Source: Patiriisocius sp047731265 (GTDB lineage: Bacteria > Bacteroidota > Bacteroidia > Flavobacteriales > Flavobacteriaceae). From it: a stretch of DNA of 64,000 nucleotides. The stretch is from positions 1,426,001 to 1,490,000 of the forward strand of contig NZ_CP159835.1 of the NCBI RefSeq assembly GCF_047731265.1, given 5' to 3'. Positions 1 to 8,919 of this stretch are shown piece after piece. The stretch's first letter is position 1. Each line of letters starts with the position of its first letter. Under the pieces are notes generated by a model, which worked only from the letters and a program-made list of their open reading frames with translations, did no database searches and was not told the DNA's origin. The translations under genes were made by a program, and so were the position numbers.

Positions 1-60
1 TGTTTTTTTATTCCTTTTTTCTATTTTGCCCTTAAATGACTTCAATGTCTAAACTACAAA

Positions 61-936
61 TCAATCCACATTGCGCTCTATATATTTTATAATGATAGTA
101 GCAATATCTTTTCCAGTAGCTTTTTCAATACCTTCTAATCCAGGAGAAGAATTTACTTCTAAGATTAAAGGACCGCGGGAGGATTGTAACATATCAACTC
201 CTGCAATTCCTAGACCCATGGCTTTTGCTGCTTTTAATGCTGCGGTTTCTTCTTCATCGCTAAGTTCAATTACTTCTGCGGTTCCGCCACGGTGTAAATT
301 ACTTCTAAATTCTCCTTCTTTTCCTTGTCTTTTCATTGCGCCAACTACTTGGCCATCCACAATAAAAGCGCGAATATCTGCGCCACCCGCTTCTTTGATA
401 AATTCTTGCACGATGACTCTTGCCTGTAGATTATTAAATGCTTCGATAACAGATTCGGCAGCTTTTCTTGTTTCCGCTAGAATAACTCCAATGCCTTGTG
501 TTCCTTCCAATAATTTAATAATAACTGGTGCCCCACCTGCTTGTTCTACAATCTCTTTTACATTTTTAGAATAGTTTGTAAAGATTGTTTTAGGCAGTCC
601 CAAACCAGCACGAGATAAAATTTGAAGACTGCGTAATTTATCTCTAGACCTTACCAATGCAATAGACTCGGTTGTAGAAAAACAATGCATCATTTCAAAC
701 TGTCGTACTACTGCGGTTCCATAAAAAGTAACACTAGCTCCAATGCGTGGTATTACAGCGTCTACGTTTTCAATCGTTTTTCCTTTGTAATATACTTTTG
801 GGTTCTTTTTCTCGATTACAATATCGCACTTGGTATGATTTATAATTTCGATATCGTGTTTGCGTTTTGTCGCCGCTTCTATAAGTCGTTGTGTGGAGTA
901 TAAATTAGCATTTGCCGAAAGGATTTTTATGTTCAT
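61..936 (-). CDS. rimK: RimK-family ATP-grasp glutamate ligase (copy 1)
   Basis: ATP-dependent ligase of the RimK family, which adds glutamate residues to a protein C-terminus, classically ribosomal protein S6. At 291 aa it has the usual RimK length. An N-terminal lobe (about 1-95) precedes an ATP-grasp fold with the nucleotide/substrate signature FRSNLHRGG near 210-218 and the Mg-binding EVNSSPGLEGIE near 260-271. It is the last gene of a three-gene minus-strand operon (rimK2, retropepsin-like protease, this gene), starting 26 nt after the protease stop. The second RimK in the same operon is clearly paralogous but diverged (both carry PRIGAS, FRSNLHRGG and LEVNS.PGLEGIE), so the two may differ in acceptor or amino acid. 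Family assignment is firm; the acceptor is inferred. Confidence 0.93.
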   Translation of the reverse strand: MNIKILSANANLYSTQRLIEAATKRKHDIEIINHTKCDIVIEKKNPKVYYKGKTIENVDAVIPRIGASVTFYGTAVVRQFEMMHCFSTTESIALVRSRDKLRSLQILSRAGLGLPKTIFTNYSKNVKEIVEQAGGAPVIIKLLEGTQGIGVILAETRKAAESVIEAFNNLQARVIVQEFIKEAGGADIRAFIVDGQVVGAMKRQGKEGEFRSNLHRGGTAEVIELSDEEETAALKAAKAMGLGIAGVDMLQSSRGPLILEVNSSPGLEGIEKATGKDIATIIIKYIERNVD

Positions 937-962
937 TTTGTGGATTCCACTAGGCGGAATTA

Positions 963-1424
963 TTATTTAGTTGTTTCTGTTTTGCTACTGTTATTTTTGG
1001 CTGATTTTAATTTCATTTTATGCGAAAGATTGGTAGCGTTTATATCTATCATAAACCTCTTTGTTAAGAATTTACGTCCTAATAGTACGGGGTATTTCAT
1101 TTCGGAACGGTCGCTCAATGTTAAGAAAATAGGATATATTTTCCCAAAGAGTTCGATTTCGGTTAAAATTCTATACCGTTTTTGGGTTTGCCCATTGCTG
1201 CTTTTTATAACCCGCACGTCGTATTGATCAAAAACAAATTCTTTGCCGTGATATTGAAGCTGGTTCTCATCCAAAAACGTGCACTTTAAGAAGTCATCTT
1301 CCACTTTTATGGCGGTACAATGAATGCTAGAGGTATAAGCACCGGTATCTATTTTTACTTCAACAGCCTCTAGTTCCAATAAGGGAAAATTTGCGGTATC
1401 TATTCTTCCTATTTTTCGTTTCAA
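963..1424 (-). CDS. RimB-like retropepsin-type protease (ATP-dependent zinc protease family)
   Basis: Small (153 aa) protein of the family annotated as ATP-dependent zinc protease, to which Pseudomonas RimB belongs. The aspartic-protease-like motif DTGA lies at about residues 26-29, followed by YTSSIHC; further on are VLLGRKFL and a basic C-terminus. In Pseudomonas, RimB works with the S6 glutamate ligase RimK, and here it sits between two rimK genes, which supports a shared role. No in-frame ATG precedes the conserved N-terminus and a stop lies just upstream, so the start appears to be TTG at 1424. The 83-nt spacing from the upstream rimK2 stop fits one operon. Catalysis is by family analogy. 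Confidence 0.85.
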   Translation of the reverse strand: MKRKIGRIDTANFPLLELEAVEVKIDTGAYTSSIHCTAIKVEDDFLKCTFLDENQLQYHGKEFVFDQYDVRVIKSSNGQTQKRYRILTEIELFGKIYPIFLTLSDRSEMKYPVLLGRKFLTKRFMIDINATNLSHKMKLKSAKNNSSKTETTK

Positions 1425-1507
1425 ATATTTTAGTTTTTAACAACGAGGGAAAGGTACTAAACTCCCTGAATACGTTTCGCTTCTACTAGAAAACTTTATG
1501 AAGATTA

Positions 1508-2377
1508 TTACTTATTTCGCGCTATAAATTCAATAATATTTTTTGAAACGTTAACCTTGGTAGTCGTTTCAATGCCTTCTAGACCAGGGGTCGAATTTAC
1601 CTCTAAAACTAGGCTGCCTCTTTTTGATCGCAAAATGTCTACTCCACAAACCCCTAAATGTAACGCCTTAGCAGCAGCGATGGCGATATTTTTTTCTTCA
1701 GTAGTTAATTCAATTTTAGTAGCAAAACCACCGCGATGTAAATTAGACCTAAAATCGTCTGACTTTGATTGCCGTTTCATCGCAGCGACCACTTGGCCAT
1801 CTACAATAATAGCGCGAACATCTGTTCCTTTTGACTCTGCTATAAACTCTTGCATTACAAATTTAACGTTAGCGGTTTGTAATGTTTCCACGGTAGAAAG
1901 TGCGTTTTTATAATCATTACATAAAATAACGCCTTGGCCGTGAGTACCTTCGATAAGTTTTATAATAACAGGTTTTTCTCCAAAATCTTTTAAGAAGGCT
2001 TCTATATAATAAGGCATTCCTAAAGTAGTTTTTGGCATTGGAATTCCAGCTTTAGAAAGGATTTGAAAACTAGTCCATTTGTCTCTAGACTGCAATATGC
2101 CTTGCGATGATGCAATCGTAAAAAGACCCATGGCCTCAAAATGTCTCACCAAGGCAGTACCATAATAGGTATTAGAAGCACCTATTCTAGGAATGATGGC
2201 GTGCAAATCATCAATAATTTCATCGTGATATTGAACTATTGGTTTGTTGTTTTCGATCATCAGGTTGCAAAAGGTAGGATCTATTACTGCTATCTTATGA
2301 TTGTTTGCTTCCCCAGCTTTGAGGATGCTTTGTGTAGAGTAAAGGTTTTCGCCGCGCGAAAGGATTGCGATGTTCAT
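1508..2377 (-). CDS. RimK-family ATP-grasp glutamate ligase (copy 2)
   Basis: First gene of the rimK-protease-rimK operon, 289 aa. It has the same architecture as copy 1: N-terminal lobe with PRIGAS near 64-69, ATP-grasp core with FRSNLHRGG and LEVNSTPGLEGIE near the C-terminus. Divergence along the whole length suggests an old duplication rather than a recent one. The ATG at 2377 lies 4 nt downstream of a TATCTTTA -7 box on the minus strand, so the mRNA is probably leaderless. The gene is divergent from uvrC with only 45 bp between the start codons. Alternative: a ligase for a different substrate (RimK relatives make several gamma- or alpha-linked glutamyl products); the sequence does not decide. 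Confidence 0.92.
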   Translation of the reverse strand: MNIAILSRGENLYSTQSILKAGEANNHKIAVIDPTFCNLMIENNKPIVQYHDEIIDDLHAIIPRIGASNTYYGTALVRHFEAMGLFTIASSQGILQSRDKWTSFQILSKAGIPMPKTTLGMPYYIEAFLKDFGEKPVIIKLIEGTHGQGVILCNDYKNALSTVETLQTANVKFVMQEFIAESKGTDVRAIIVDGQVVAAMKRQSKSDDFRSNLHRGGFATKIELTTEEKNIAIAAAKALHLGVCGVDILRSKRGSLVLEVNSTPGLEGIETTTKVNVSKNIIEFIARNK

Positions 2378-2422
2378 GTGATAAAGATACTGATTTCAAA
2401 AACTACCAAGTATCTTTACGGG
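2378..2422. promoter_or_regulatory. compact divergent promoter pair between rimK2 and uvrC
   Basis: The 45-bp spacer holds two TATCTTTA boxes, one on each strand: 2382-2389 (minus) and 2411-2418 (plus), each ending 4 nt from its start codon. For the minus promoter a TTG (complement of 2407-2409) lies 17 bp upstream of its box, fitting the Bacteroidota TTG-N17-23-TAnnTTTG pattern. The plus promoter has no good TTG, and its -33 position overlaps the minus -7 box. The two RNA polymerases could therefore not bind together. The promoter call is from motif match only. Confidence 0.6.
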
Positions 2423-4228
2423 ATGGCAGAAGCACCCATACCCTTACAAATTTCTACCCTACCAGATTCGCCTGGCGTCTATCAATACTATGATAAAGAC
2501 GGCAAGTTACTTTATGTGGGGAAAGCTAAAAATTTAAAAAAGCGCGTTAACAGCTATTTTACAAAGCAACACGATAATGCACGCACACGCATTCTTGTAA
2601 GAAAGATAAAAGACATAAAACACATTGTTGTTGCTACGGAAACAGATGCTCTTTTATTAGAGAACAACCTCATTAAAAAATACCAGCCCAAGTATAATGT
2701 GCTGCTCAAAGACGATAAATCCTATCCTTGGATTTGTATTAAAAACGAACGTTTTCCGCGTGTTTTCCCTACGCGCAGAATGATTAAAGATGGCAGCCAA
2801 TATTTTGGGCCTTACACCAGTATGAAAACGGTGTACACTTTGCTAGATTTAATTAAAGGTTTGTATCCGCTAAGGACCTGTAAATATGATTTAGCCGAAG
2901 ATAAAATTAGAAACGATAAATATAAAGTGTGTTTAGAATTTCATTTAGGCAACTGTTCTGGTCCCTGCGAAGGACTTTATCTTGAAGCTACTTACAACGA
3001 AAACATCCAAGCCATTAAAGAAATTTTAAAGGGTAATTTTAAAGAAAGTCTGGTTCAGTTTAAGAATCAAATGAAAGATCTTGCTGCAGATTTACATTTT
3101 GAAGATGCCCAGCGAATCAAAGAAAAACTCAATGTTTTACAAAATTACCAAAGCAAATCTACGGTCGTTAACCCTAATATTAACAATGTTGATGTTTTTA
3201 GTGTAATTAGCGATGAAAGCTATGGCTATGTTAACTTCTTGCAACTTTCCTTTGGTGCAATTATAAGAAGCCATACGCTAGAAATTAAGAAGAAACTTGA
3301 CGAAAGCGATGTGGATTTATTACAGTTATCAGTCATTGAATTGCGACAACGTTTTAACTCACAGTCTAAAGAAATATATGTCCCAATTAAAATTACTGCG
3401 GAAGAAGGTGTTAAAATTCACATTCCGAAGTTGGGCGATAAAAAGAAGATTTTAGACCTCTCTATTCGAAATGCGAAATATTTTAGAATGGAGCGCTTTA
3501 AACAAGCCAAAATAGTAGATCCCGATAGGCACGAAAATCGGATTATGGCGCAAATGAAAAAAGATTTGCGATTGAGCGAAGAGCCCCGGCATATTGAGTG
3601 TTTTGATAACAGTAATATTCAAGGAACAAATCCAGTGGCTGCTTGTGTAGTTTTCAAAAACGGAAAACCAAGTAAAAAAGACTACCGTAAGTTTAATATA
3701 AAAACGGTGGTGGGGCCCGATGATTTTGCCTCGATGGAAGAGGTGGTGTACCGTCGTTATAAAAGATTAAAAGAAGAAGAGCAACCATTGCCACAACTTA
3801 TCATCATTGATGGAGGAAAAGGGCAGTTGTCTAGTTCTTTAAAAGCGCTGGACGATTTGGAACTGCGAGGAAAGATTGCTATTGTAGGAATCGCAAAAAG
3901 GCTAGAAGAATTATTTTATCCCGACGATCCCATACCATTATACCTTGATAAGAAGAGCGAAACACTTAAAATAATCCAGCAGTTGCGAAATGAAGCGCAC
4001 CGTTTTGGAATTAACTTTCACCGTCAAAAACGAAGTAAAGAAGCATTAAACACAGCCTTGGAAACAATCCCTGGAATAGGGGAGAAAACAGTTGTAGAAC
4101 TACTGCGGGTCTTTAAAAGCACAAAGCGTGTTGGTGCAGCGAGCTTTGAAGAACTGGTAAAAGTAGTGGGTGCTAACAGAGCTAAAAAAATTATTGCGTA
4201 TTTTCAAAATTTAAAAGCGATTAAATAA
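2423..4228 (+). CDS. uvrC: UvrABC system protein C (excision nuclease subunit)
   Basis: Nucleotide excision repair endonuclease subunit that makes both incisions after UvrA-UvrB damage recognition. With the start at ATG 2423 it is 601 aa, normal for the family. The N-terminus carries a GIY-YIG nuclease (SPGVYQYY...YVGKAKNL), followed by a Cys-rich segment, a UVR helix pair in the FEDAQRIKEKL region, the RNase H-like second nuclease (ECFDNSNIQG, IIDGGKGQL), and a C-terminal HhH (PGIGEKT). The frame is open upstream to 2141, but that extension is antisense to rimK2 and unlike UvrC, so it is rejected. The start codon follows a TATCTTTA box by 4 nt, suggesting a leaderless transcript. Confidence 0.97.
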   Translation: MAEAPIPLQISTLPDSPGVYQYYDKDGKLLYVGKAKNLKKRVNSYFTKQHDNARTRILVRKIKDIKHIVVATETDALLLENNLIKKYQPKYNVLLKDDKSYPWICIKNERFPRVFPTRRMIKDGSQYFGPYTSMKTVYTLLDLIKGLYPLRTCKYDLAEDKIRNDKYKVCLEFHLGNCSGPCEGLYLEATYNENIQAIKEILKGNFKESLVQFKNQMKDLAADLHFEDAQRIKEKLNVLQNYQSKSTVVNPNINNVDVFSVISDESYGYVNFLQLSFGAIIRSHTLEIKKKLDESDVDLLQLSVIELRQRFNSQSKEIYVPIKITAEEGVKIHIPKLGDKKKILDLSIRNAKYFRMERFKQAKIVDPDRHENRIMAQMKKDLRLSEEPRHIECFDNSNIQGTNPVAACVVFKNGKPSKKDYRKFNIKTVVGPDDFASMEEVVYRRYKRLKEEEQPLPQLIIIDGGKGQLSSSLKALDDLELRGKIAIVGIAKRLEELFYPDDPIPLYLDKKSETLKIIQQLRNEAHRFGINFHRQKRSKEALNTALETIPGIGEKTVVELLRVFKSTKRVGAASFEELVKVVGANRAKKIIAYFQNLKAIK

Positions 4229-4254
4229 AAAAATAGTATACACGTTAACTACTT

Positions 4255-6501
4255 ATGTTAAAAGCGTTTATTTTTTCTACTATTCTTTTAATGTTCTGTA
4301 CCACTTCGGTTTTAGCGCAAAAGAAAGAGTCTGGTCAAGATTTAAAAGTTGGTTTGGTATTAAGCGGGGGTGGGGCCAAAGGATTAGCACATATTGGTGT
4401 TTTAAAAGCCATTGAAGAAGCAGGGATACGCATAGATTATATTGCTGGTACTAGTATGGGTGCTTTGGTTGGTGGTTTGTATGCATCAGGCTATACTGCC
4501 ACACAATTAGATTCGATTTTCACGAATGTAGATTTTTCAAAAATTATTCAAGATGAGGTTCCTAGGAAAGCAAAATCATTTTATGAAAAGGATGAATCTG
4601 TGAAATATGCGCTTACGCTACCTTTTGATAAATTCCAAATTGCGTTTCCTACGAGTCTTTCAAAAGGGCAAAATGTGTACAATCTTTTTTCGAAATTAAC
4701 AGCACATGTCAATGGTGTAAATGACTTTAGTAAATTACCCATTCCTTTTTTTTGTGTCGCTACAAATGCTGAAAATGGGGAACAAGTACTATTAGAAAAA
4801 GGATATCTTCCCCTCGCAGTATCTGCAAGTGGCGCCTTGCCATCTTTATTTAGCCCAGTGCCAATAGGTGATCAATTATTAATAGATGGTGGGGTGGTAA
4901 ACAATTATCCTGTAGAAGAATTACTCGCAAAAAATGTAGACATTATTATTGGAGTAGATGTTCAAGATGATTTAAAAAAACAAAAAAATCTTAAATCTGC
5001 CATTGATGTATTAGTGCAAATAAATAATTACAGTGCGCTAAAACAAATGGATGGAAAGCGCGCTAAAACTGATATTTATATAAAACCGAACATTCAAGAC
5101 TTTACCGTTGTTTCTTTTGATGAAGGAAGAAAAATTATAGCAGAAGGCCAAGAGGCGGCTACCTTACAATTTGAGCAACTACAAGAAATTGGAAAAAGGC
5201 AGAAGGCAATCGCGCAAAAGGAAATTAAATTTGAAAACAGAGAAGAATTTTATATTAAAGAGGTCTTGATTAATGGCTTAGACCACTACACCCGATCGTA
5301 TGTTTTAGGGAAGCTAAAAATAAAAACACCCGCCCTTTTAACGTATGAAGCATTTAGCGATGGAGTAAATAATTTAAGTGCAACTGGAAATTTTCAGAAT
5401 ATTGACTATCGTTTTTCAAGAGATCAAAATAACCAATATACAGTTACCTTAAATTTACGGGAAAGCGAAGCAAATATGCTTTTGAGGTTAGGGCTTCATT
5501 ACGATCAATTATATAGAACAGGAGCCTTATTAAACATTACCCGCAAACGACTTTTTACCAATAATGACATTGCTTCTTTAGATGTTGTTGTTGGAGATAA
5601 TATTAGATACAACTTTAATTATTATATAGACAAAGGGTATTATTGGAGTGTAGGGTTTAATTCTAGTTACAGCTTCTTTGATAGTAATGTAGCCATAGAT
5701 TTTATTGAAAACGATGTTGTTTCTACCGAAGGGGCGCAGCTTAATGAAATTGAACTTCAGTACAGCGATTTTACCAATCAGTTATATGCCGAAACACTTT
5801 TTAAGCGTATTTTCCTTTTGGGTGGTGGCATTGAACATAAATACCTTCGTTATTTAAGTGAAACTATTGGGATTGATGAAAATAATTCCCCAAGAACTGT
5901 TTTTGAAAGCACAAATTACTTTAGTGCTTTTGGTTATCTTAAATTCGACACCTACGACAATGTCTTTTTCCCAAAGGAAGGCTTTTTATTTGAAGGCAAT
6001 TTTCATTTGTATTTATTTGCCGAAGGGCGCAATAAAGACTTTGAACCTTTTTCAATTGCAAAAGCGAAAGCAGGCTATGCCGAAAAATGGACAGATAAAC
6101 TATCTAGCGTTCTAACGACCGAAGGTGGTTTTAGCTTAGGAAGTACGTTAACAGAATCCTTGGATTTCTTTATAGGAGGTTATGGTTTTAATGAAATTAA
6201 TAATATTGTACCATTTTATGGATATGAACCATTAAGCTTGCGTGGAAACACCTATTTAAAATCAAGCCTAACTATTGATTATGAAATTTTCAGAAAGAAT
6301 CACATTAATATTTTTGGAAACATTGCCAAAGTGGGTGATGATTTTTTTGAAAGCGGTAAATGGATAGACCGCATAGACTATAGTGGATACGGTGCTGGTT
6401 ATGGCTTAGAAACTTTTCTAGGCCCCTTAGAAGTAAAATATGCCTATTCTCCAGAGAGTGGAAATAGCGAGTGGTATTTTAGGGTTGGGTTTAGGTTTTA
6501 A
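4255..6501 (+). CDS. patatin-like phospholipase with BamA/D15-type C-terminal barrel
   Basis: 748 aa outer-membrane protein resembling PlpD-type type V autotransporters. A signal peptide (about 1-21, ending LAQ) precedes a patatin domain with the oxyanion loop SGGGAKG near 37-43, nucleophile elbow GTSMG near 65-69 (Ser about 67) and the DGG of the Ser-Asp dyad near 210. Around 325-410 comes a POTRA-like segment (YIKEVLINGLDHYTRSYVLGKLK), then a beta-barrel region with alternating aromatic strands ending in WYFRVGFRF, a typical terminal barrel strand. It is expected to hydrolyse phospholipids at or beyond the outer membrane. It starts 26 nt after uvrC and may be partly co-transcribed. Substrate is unknown. 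Confidence 0.92.
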   Translation: MLKAFIFSTILLMFCTTSVLAQKKESGQDLKVGLVLSGGGAKGLAHIGVLKAIEEAGIRIDYIAGTSMGALVGGLYASGYTATQLDSIFTNVDFSKIIQDEVPRKAKSFYEKDESVKYALTLPFDKFQIAFPTSLSKGQNVYNLFSKLTAHVNGVNDFSKLPIPFFCVATNAENGEQVLLEKGYLPLAVSASGALPSLFSPVPIGDQLLIDGGVVNNYPVEELLAKNVDIIIGVDVQDDLKKQKNLKSAIDVLVQINNYSALKQMDGKRAKTDIYIKPNIQDFTVVSFDEGRKIIAEGQEAATLQFEQLQEIGKRQKAIAQKEIKFENREEFYIKEVLINGLDHYTRSYVLGKLKIKTPALLTYEAFSDGVNNLSATGNFQNIDYRFSRDQNNQYTVTLNLRESEANMLLRLGLHYDQLYRTGALLNITRKRLFTNNDIASLDVVVGDNIRYNFNYYIDKGYYWSVGFNSSYSFFDSNVAIDFIENDVVSTEGAQLNEIELQYSDFTNQLYAETLFKRIFLLGGGIEHKYLRYLSETIGIDENNSPRTVFESTNYFSAFGYLKFDTYDNVFFPKEGFLFEGNFHLYLFAEGRNKDFEPFSIAKAKAGYAEKWTDKLSSVLTTEGGFSLGSTLTESLDFFIGGYGFNEINNIVPFYGYEPLSLRGNTYLKSSLTIDYEIFRKNHINIFGNIAKVGDDFFESGKWIDRIDYSGYGAGYGLETFLGPLEVKYAYSPESGNSEWYFRVGFRF

Positions 6502-6685
6502 TGACTTTGCACCTTCTAATCACCACCACGGAGCTTACTAAGTTTTACACAAAGGTCACAAAGTAATTATAACGATACTAATGAAATCCATTTTTGTACA
6601 CTGCGTCTTCCTATGTGGTTCGTTCATTTAAAAAGAATGTTACTATGATCCTTTTACTTAAAACTTTCAAATATGTGATTAGGGA
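6502..6685. repeat. intergenic spacer with a decayed dispersed-repeat-like stretch
   Basis: The 184-bp spacer holds a stretch rich in imperfect copies of ACAAAGGTCACAAAG and CTATGTGGTTCG (about 6515-6625), resembling the short non-coding repeats often seen between convergent genes in Flavobacteriaceae. No ORF is visible. It lies between the convergent patatin and metallopeptidase genes. Confidence 0.3.
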
Positions 6686-7483
6686 TTACTTTGTCTCAAA
6701 ATGAATATGATCATCGTGTCGCACTGCTTTGCAACCGTGAAATTTAAGTTTGTCGCTTTTGAGTATTAATCTAGATTTTAAATGAGGTTCTATAAATAGC
6801 CTTTCAACTTTTTTTTGTTTCAGAATTATTCCTATAAGTTGTTTTGTTCCTTCTTCTGAAAACGAAATATCGTCATTGGTAGTTCCCATGCTAAGATATT
6901 TAGGGAAATCATACTGCCAGTATTCTTGTTTTTTGCAAACAACCGTTTGATTAAATTCTCCATTCTTTGGATTTTCATATACTCCGTATCCACTTCTTGA
7001 AGGTTTCTTATTTGTAAGTTCGCTTTGTCCATCTTTGTAGATAAGTGCAATGTCTATTTTTTTACCATCGTTGTGACTCAAATGCGGAAGTAATGGAAAA
7101 CCATCAATAAATGGAAAATTCGCGTCCAGGTAGACCAATTTTATACCTGGGTTTTTAGTTCCAAATGCTTCAGAAACTTCTTTTAAAGAACGGTTTAATT
7201 GTGGTTTTACATAGCTTCTATTGGCAAGTGTATAGCACCAAGAATGAGCTTCCAGAAATTCGGTTTCAACTATTTTTTCTCTGCCCCAATAGGGAGCAAT
7301 GACGGGTACAATATAGAAGGTAGTAATTAAATACAAGCCAATAAAAACAGCCGTTCTTTTAATAAATTTCCATTTGGCACTAGAACCAATAAGTACACTG
7401 GATACTAAATATAGCACTCCGCCAATTTGCGTAATCACCGTTAACAGGATAAAAATAATGAGTTTAGCTATAGTTTTCAACAT
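6686..7483 (-). CDS. membrane-anchored LAS-superfamily (M15/M74-like) peptidase
   Basis: 265 aa from ATG 7483 (a TTG further upstream is less likely). Two hydrophobic segments (about 5-33 and 44-64) place the rest outside the inner membrane. The C-terminal domain shows H137-N-D-G-K-K-I-D144, matching the HxxGxxxD zinc motif of LAS peptidases (MepA, VanX, D-Ala-D-Ala carboxypeptidases), and the late motif H256-D-D-H-I-H261, matching their terminal HxH. LAS enzymes cleave peptidoglycan cross-links or D-Ala-D-Ala, so a periplasmic murein endopeptidase role is inferred. The gene stands alone between patatin and serS. Zinc binding is predicted from motif spacing only. Confidence 0.65.
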   Translation of the reverse strand: MLKTIAKLIIFILLTVITQIGGVLYLVSSVLIGSSAKWKFIKRTAVFIGLYLITTFYIVPVIAPYWGREKIVETEFLEAHSWCYTLANRSYVKPQLNRSLKEVSEAFGTKNPGIKLVYLDANFPFIDGFPLLPHLSHNDGKKIDIALIYKDGQSELTNKKPSRSGYGVYENPKNGEFNQTVVCKKQEYWQYDFPKYLSMGTTNDDISFSEEGTKQLIGIILKQKKVERLFIEPHLKSRLILKSDKLKFHGCKAVRHDDHIHFETK

Positions 7484-7563
7484 TGCATTTAGTATATAAC
7501 GCAAGTCGGGAGATTTATTTCAAAGAAACAAACCTCCCAATATTAATAAGGCTCTTTTGATAT

Positions 7564-8835
7564 TTAATCAATCATATCAAACCCGCAATAAGGCACTAGT
7601 ACTTTGGGTATTTTAATGCCCTCAGGAGTTTGGTAGTTTTCTAAAATTCCGGCAAGTACTCGTGGTAATGCAAGTGAGCTTCCGTTGAGGGTGTGCACTA
7701 GTTTGTTTTTTCCGTCTTCATCTTTAAAACGCAATTTTAATCTGTTGGCCTGAAACGTCTCAAAATTAGAAACCGAAGATATTTCCAACCATCTGTCCTG
7801 TGCGGTAGAAAACACTTCAAAATCATAGGTTAGTGTCGCTGTAAAACCTAAATCGCCTCCACACAATCTTAAAATTCTAAACGGTAATTCGAGTTCTCTC
7901 AAGATATCTGTTATATGGGCTACCATCCCGTCTAAAGCTTTGTGGCTATTATCTGGATGTTCTATGCGAACGATTTCAACTTTGTCAAATTGGTGTAATC
8001 TGTTGAGCCCCCTCACGTGTGCTCCGTAGCTTCCAGCTTCTCTTCTAAAGCAGGGAGTGTATCCTGTGCACAATACTGGCAGGTCACTTTCTTGAAGCAA
8101 ATCGCCTCTAAACATATTTGTTACAGGAACTTCTGCTGTTGGGATTAAATATAAATCATCTACTCCAACGTGGTACATTTGTCCTTCTTTATCTGGCAAT
8201 TGTCCAGTGCCAAAACCAGATGCTTCATTTACTAAATGTGGTACTTGATACTCCGTATATCCTGCAGTGGTATTTTTATCTAAAAAATAAGAGATTAATG
8301 CACGTTGTAAGCGCGCACCTTTTCCTTTATAAACGGGGAATCCAGCGCCTGTTATTTTAACACCCAATTCAAAATCGATGATGTCGTATTTCTTTGCTAA
8401 TTCCCAATGCGGCATTGCACCGTCATCAAGAACAGGGATGTCGCCTTCACGAAATGTTTCTTCGTTGTCATCTTCATTAGTTCCCGCCGGGACTAATGCA
8501 TGAGGGATATTTGGAATGGTATACAACAGTTGCTTTAATTTTTCAACAGTTTCATTTAGCGTGTCGCCAAACACTTTTGAAGCTTCTTTTAATCCTGCGG
8601 TTTTCCCTTTGAGTGCAGTTGCTTCTGAGGCCTTTCCACTTTTGAAGAGGTTTCCTATTTCTTTTGAAAGTATATTGGACTCTGCTAAAGTATCGTCTAA
8701 TTTTGCCTGCGTAGCACGCCGGTTTTCATCTGCTTCTAAAACGTCCTTAAACGTTTGTTTCGCATCAATTCCTCTCTTTGCCAATGCTTTTAAATAGTGG
8801 TCTTGATTATTGCGAATGTCTTGTACTTGTAGCAT
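7564..8835 (-). CDS. serS: seryl-tRNA synthetase
   Basis: Class II aminoacyl-tRNA synthetase charging tRNA-Ser, 423 aa, of normal length. The N-terminal ~110 residues form the long antiparallel coiled-coil arm that contacts the tRNA-Ser variable arm (rich in K/E/A/L). The catalytic core has motif 2 (PCFRREAGSYG...GLNRLHQFDKVE) and motif 3 (GSSLALPRVLAGILENYQ) at the C-terminus. It has its own strong promoter just upstream (8859-8891). Essential housekeeping gene; no oddities. Confidence 0.98.
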   Translation of the reverse strand: MLQVQDIRNNQDHYLKALAKRGIDAKQTFKDVLEADENRRATQAKLDDTLAESNILSKEIGNLFKSGKASEATALKGKTAGLKEASKVFGDTLNETVEKLKQLLYTIPNIPHALVPAGTNEDDNEETFREGDIPVLDDGAMPHWELAKKYDIIDFELGVKITGAGFPVYKGKGARLQRALISYFLDKNTTAGYTEYQVPHLVNEASGFGTGQLPDKEGQMYHVGVDDLYLIPTAEVPVTNMFRGDLLQESDLPVLCTGYTPCFRREAGSYGAHVRGLNRLHQFDKVEIVRIEHPDNSHKALDGMVAHITDILRELELPFRILRLCGGDLGFTATLTYDFEVFSTAQDRWLEISSVSNFETFQANRLKLRFKDEDGKNKLVHTLNGSSLALPRVLAGILENYQTPEGIKIPKVLVPYCGFDMID

Positions 8836-8858
8836 AGTTGATTGCTTTTTGCAAGGCG

Positions 8859-8891
8859 CAAAGTTACATAGACAGAAAAGGAATGCAAAAA
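8859..8891 (-). promoter_or_regulatory. serS promoter (TTTTTG-N19-TAACTTTG)
   Basis: On the minus strand TTTTTG (8886-8891) and TAACTTTG (8859-8866) are separated by 19 bp, an almost ideal Bacteroidota -33/-7 pair. The serS ATG (8835) lies 23 nt downstream of the -7 box, giving a short leader. Confidence 0.75.
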
Positions 8892-8919
8892 GTTAGAGGC
8901 TTTTATTTCAATTTGAAGT

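Noticed and set aside
71..574. 167-codon plus-strand frame over rimK copy 1
   Set aside because: Antisense shadow; the minus frame has the full ATP-grasp motifs, and a similar shadow occurs over rimK copy 2 at 1557-1913.
2141..2422. Upstream in-frame extension of uvrC (about 94 extra residues)
   Set aside because: It is antisense to rimK2, does not resemble UvrC, and the conserved N-terminus with a promoter box places the start at 2423.
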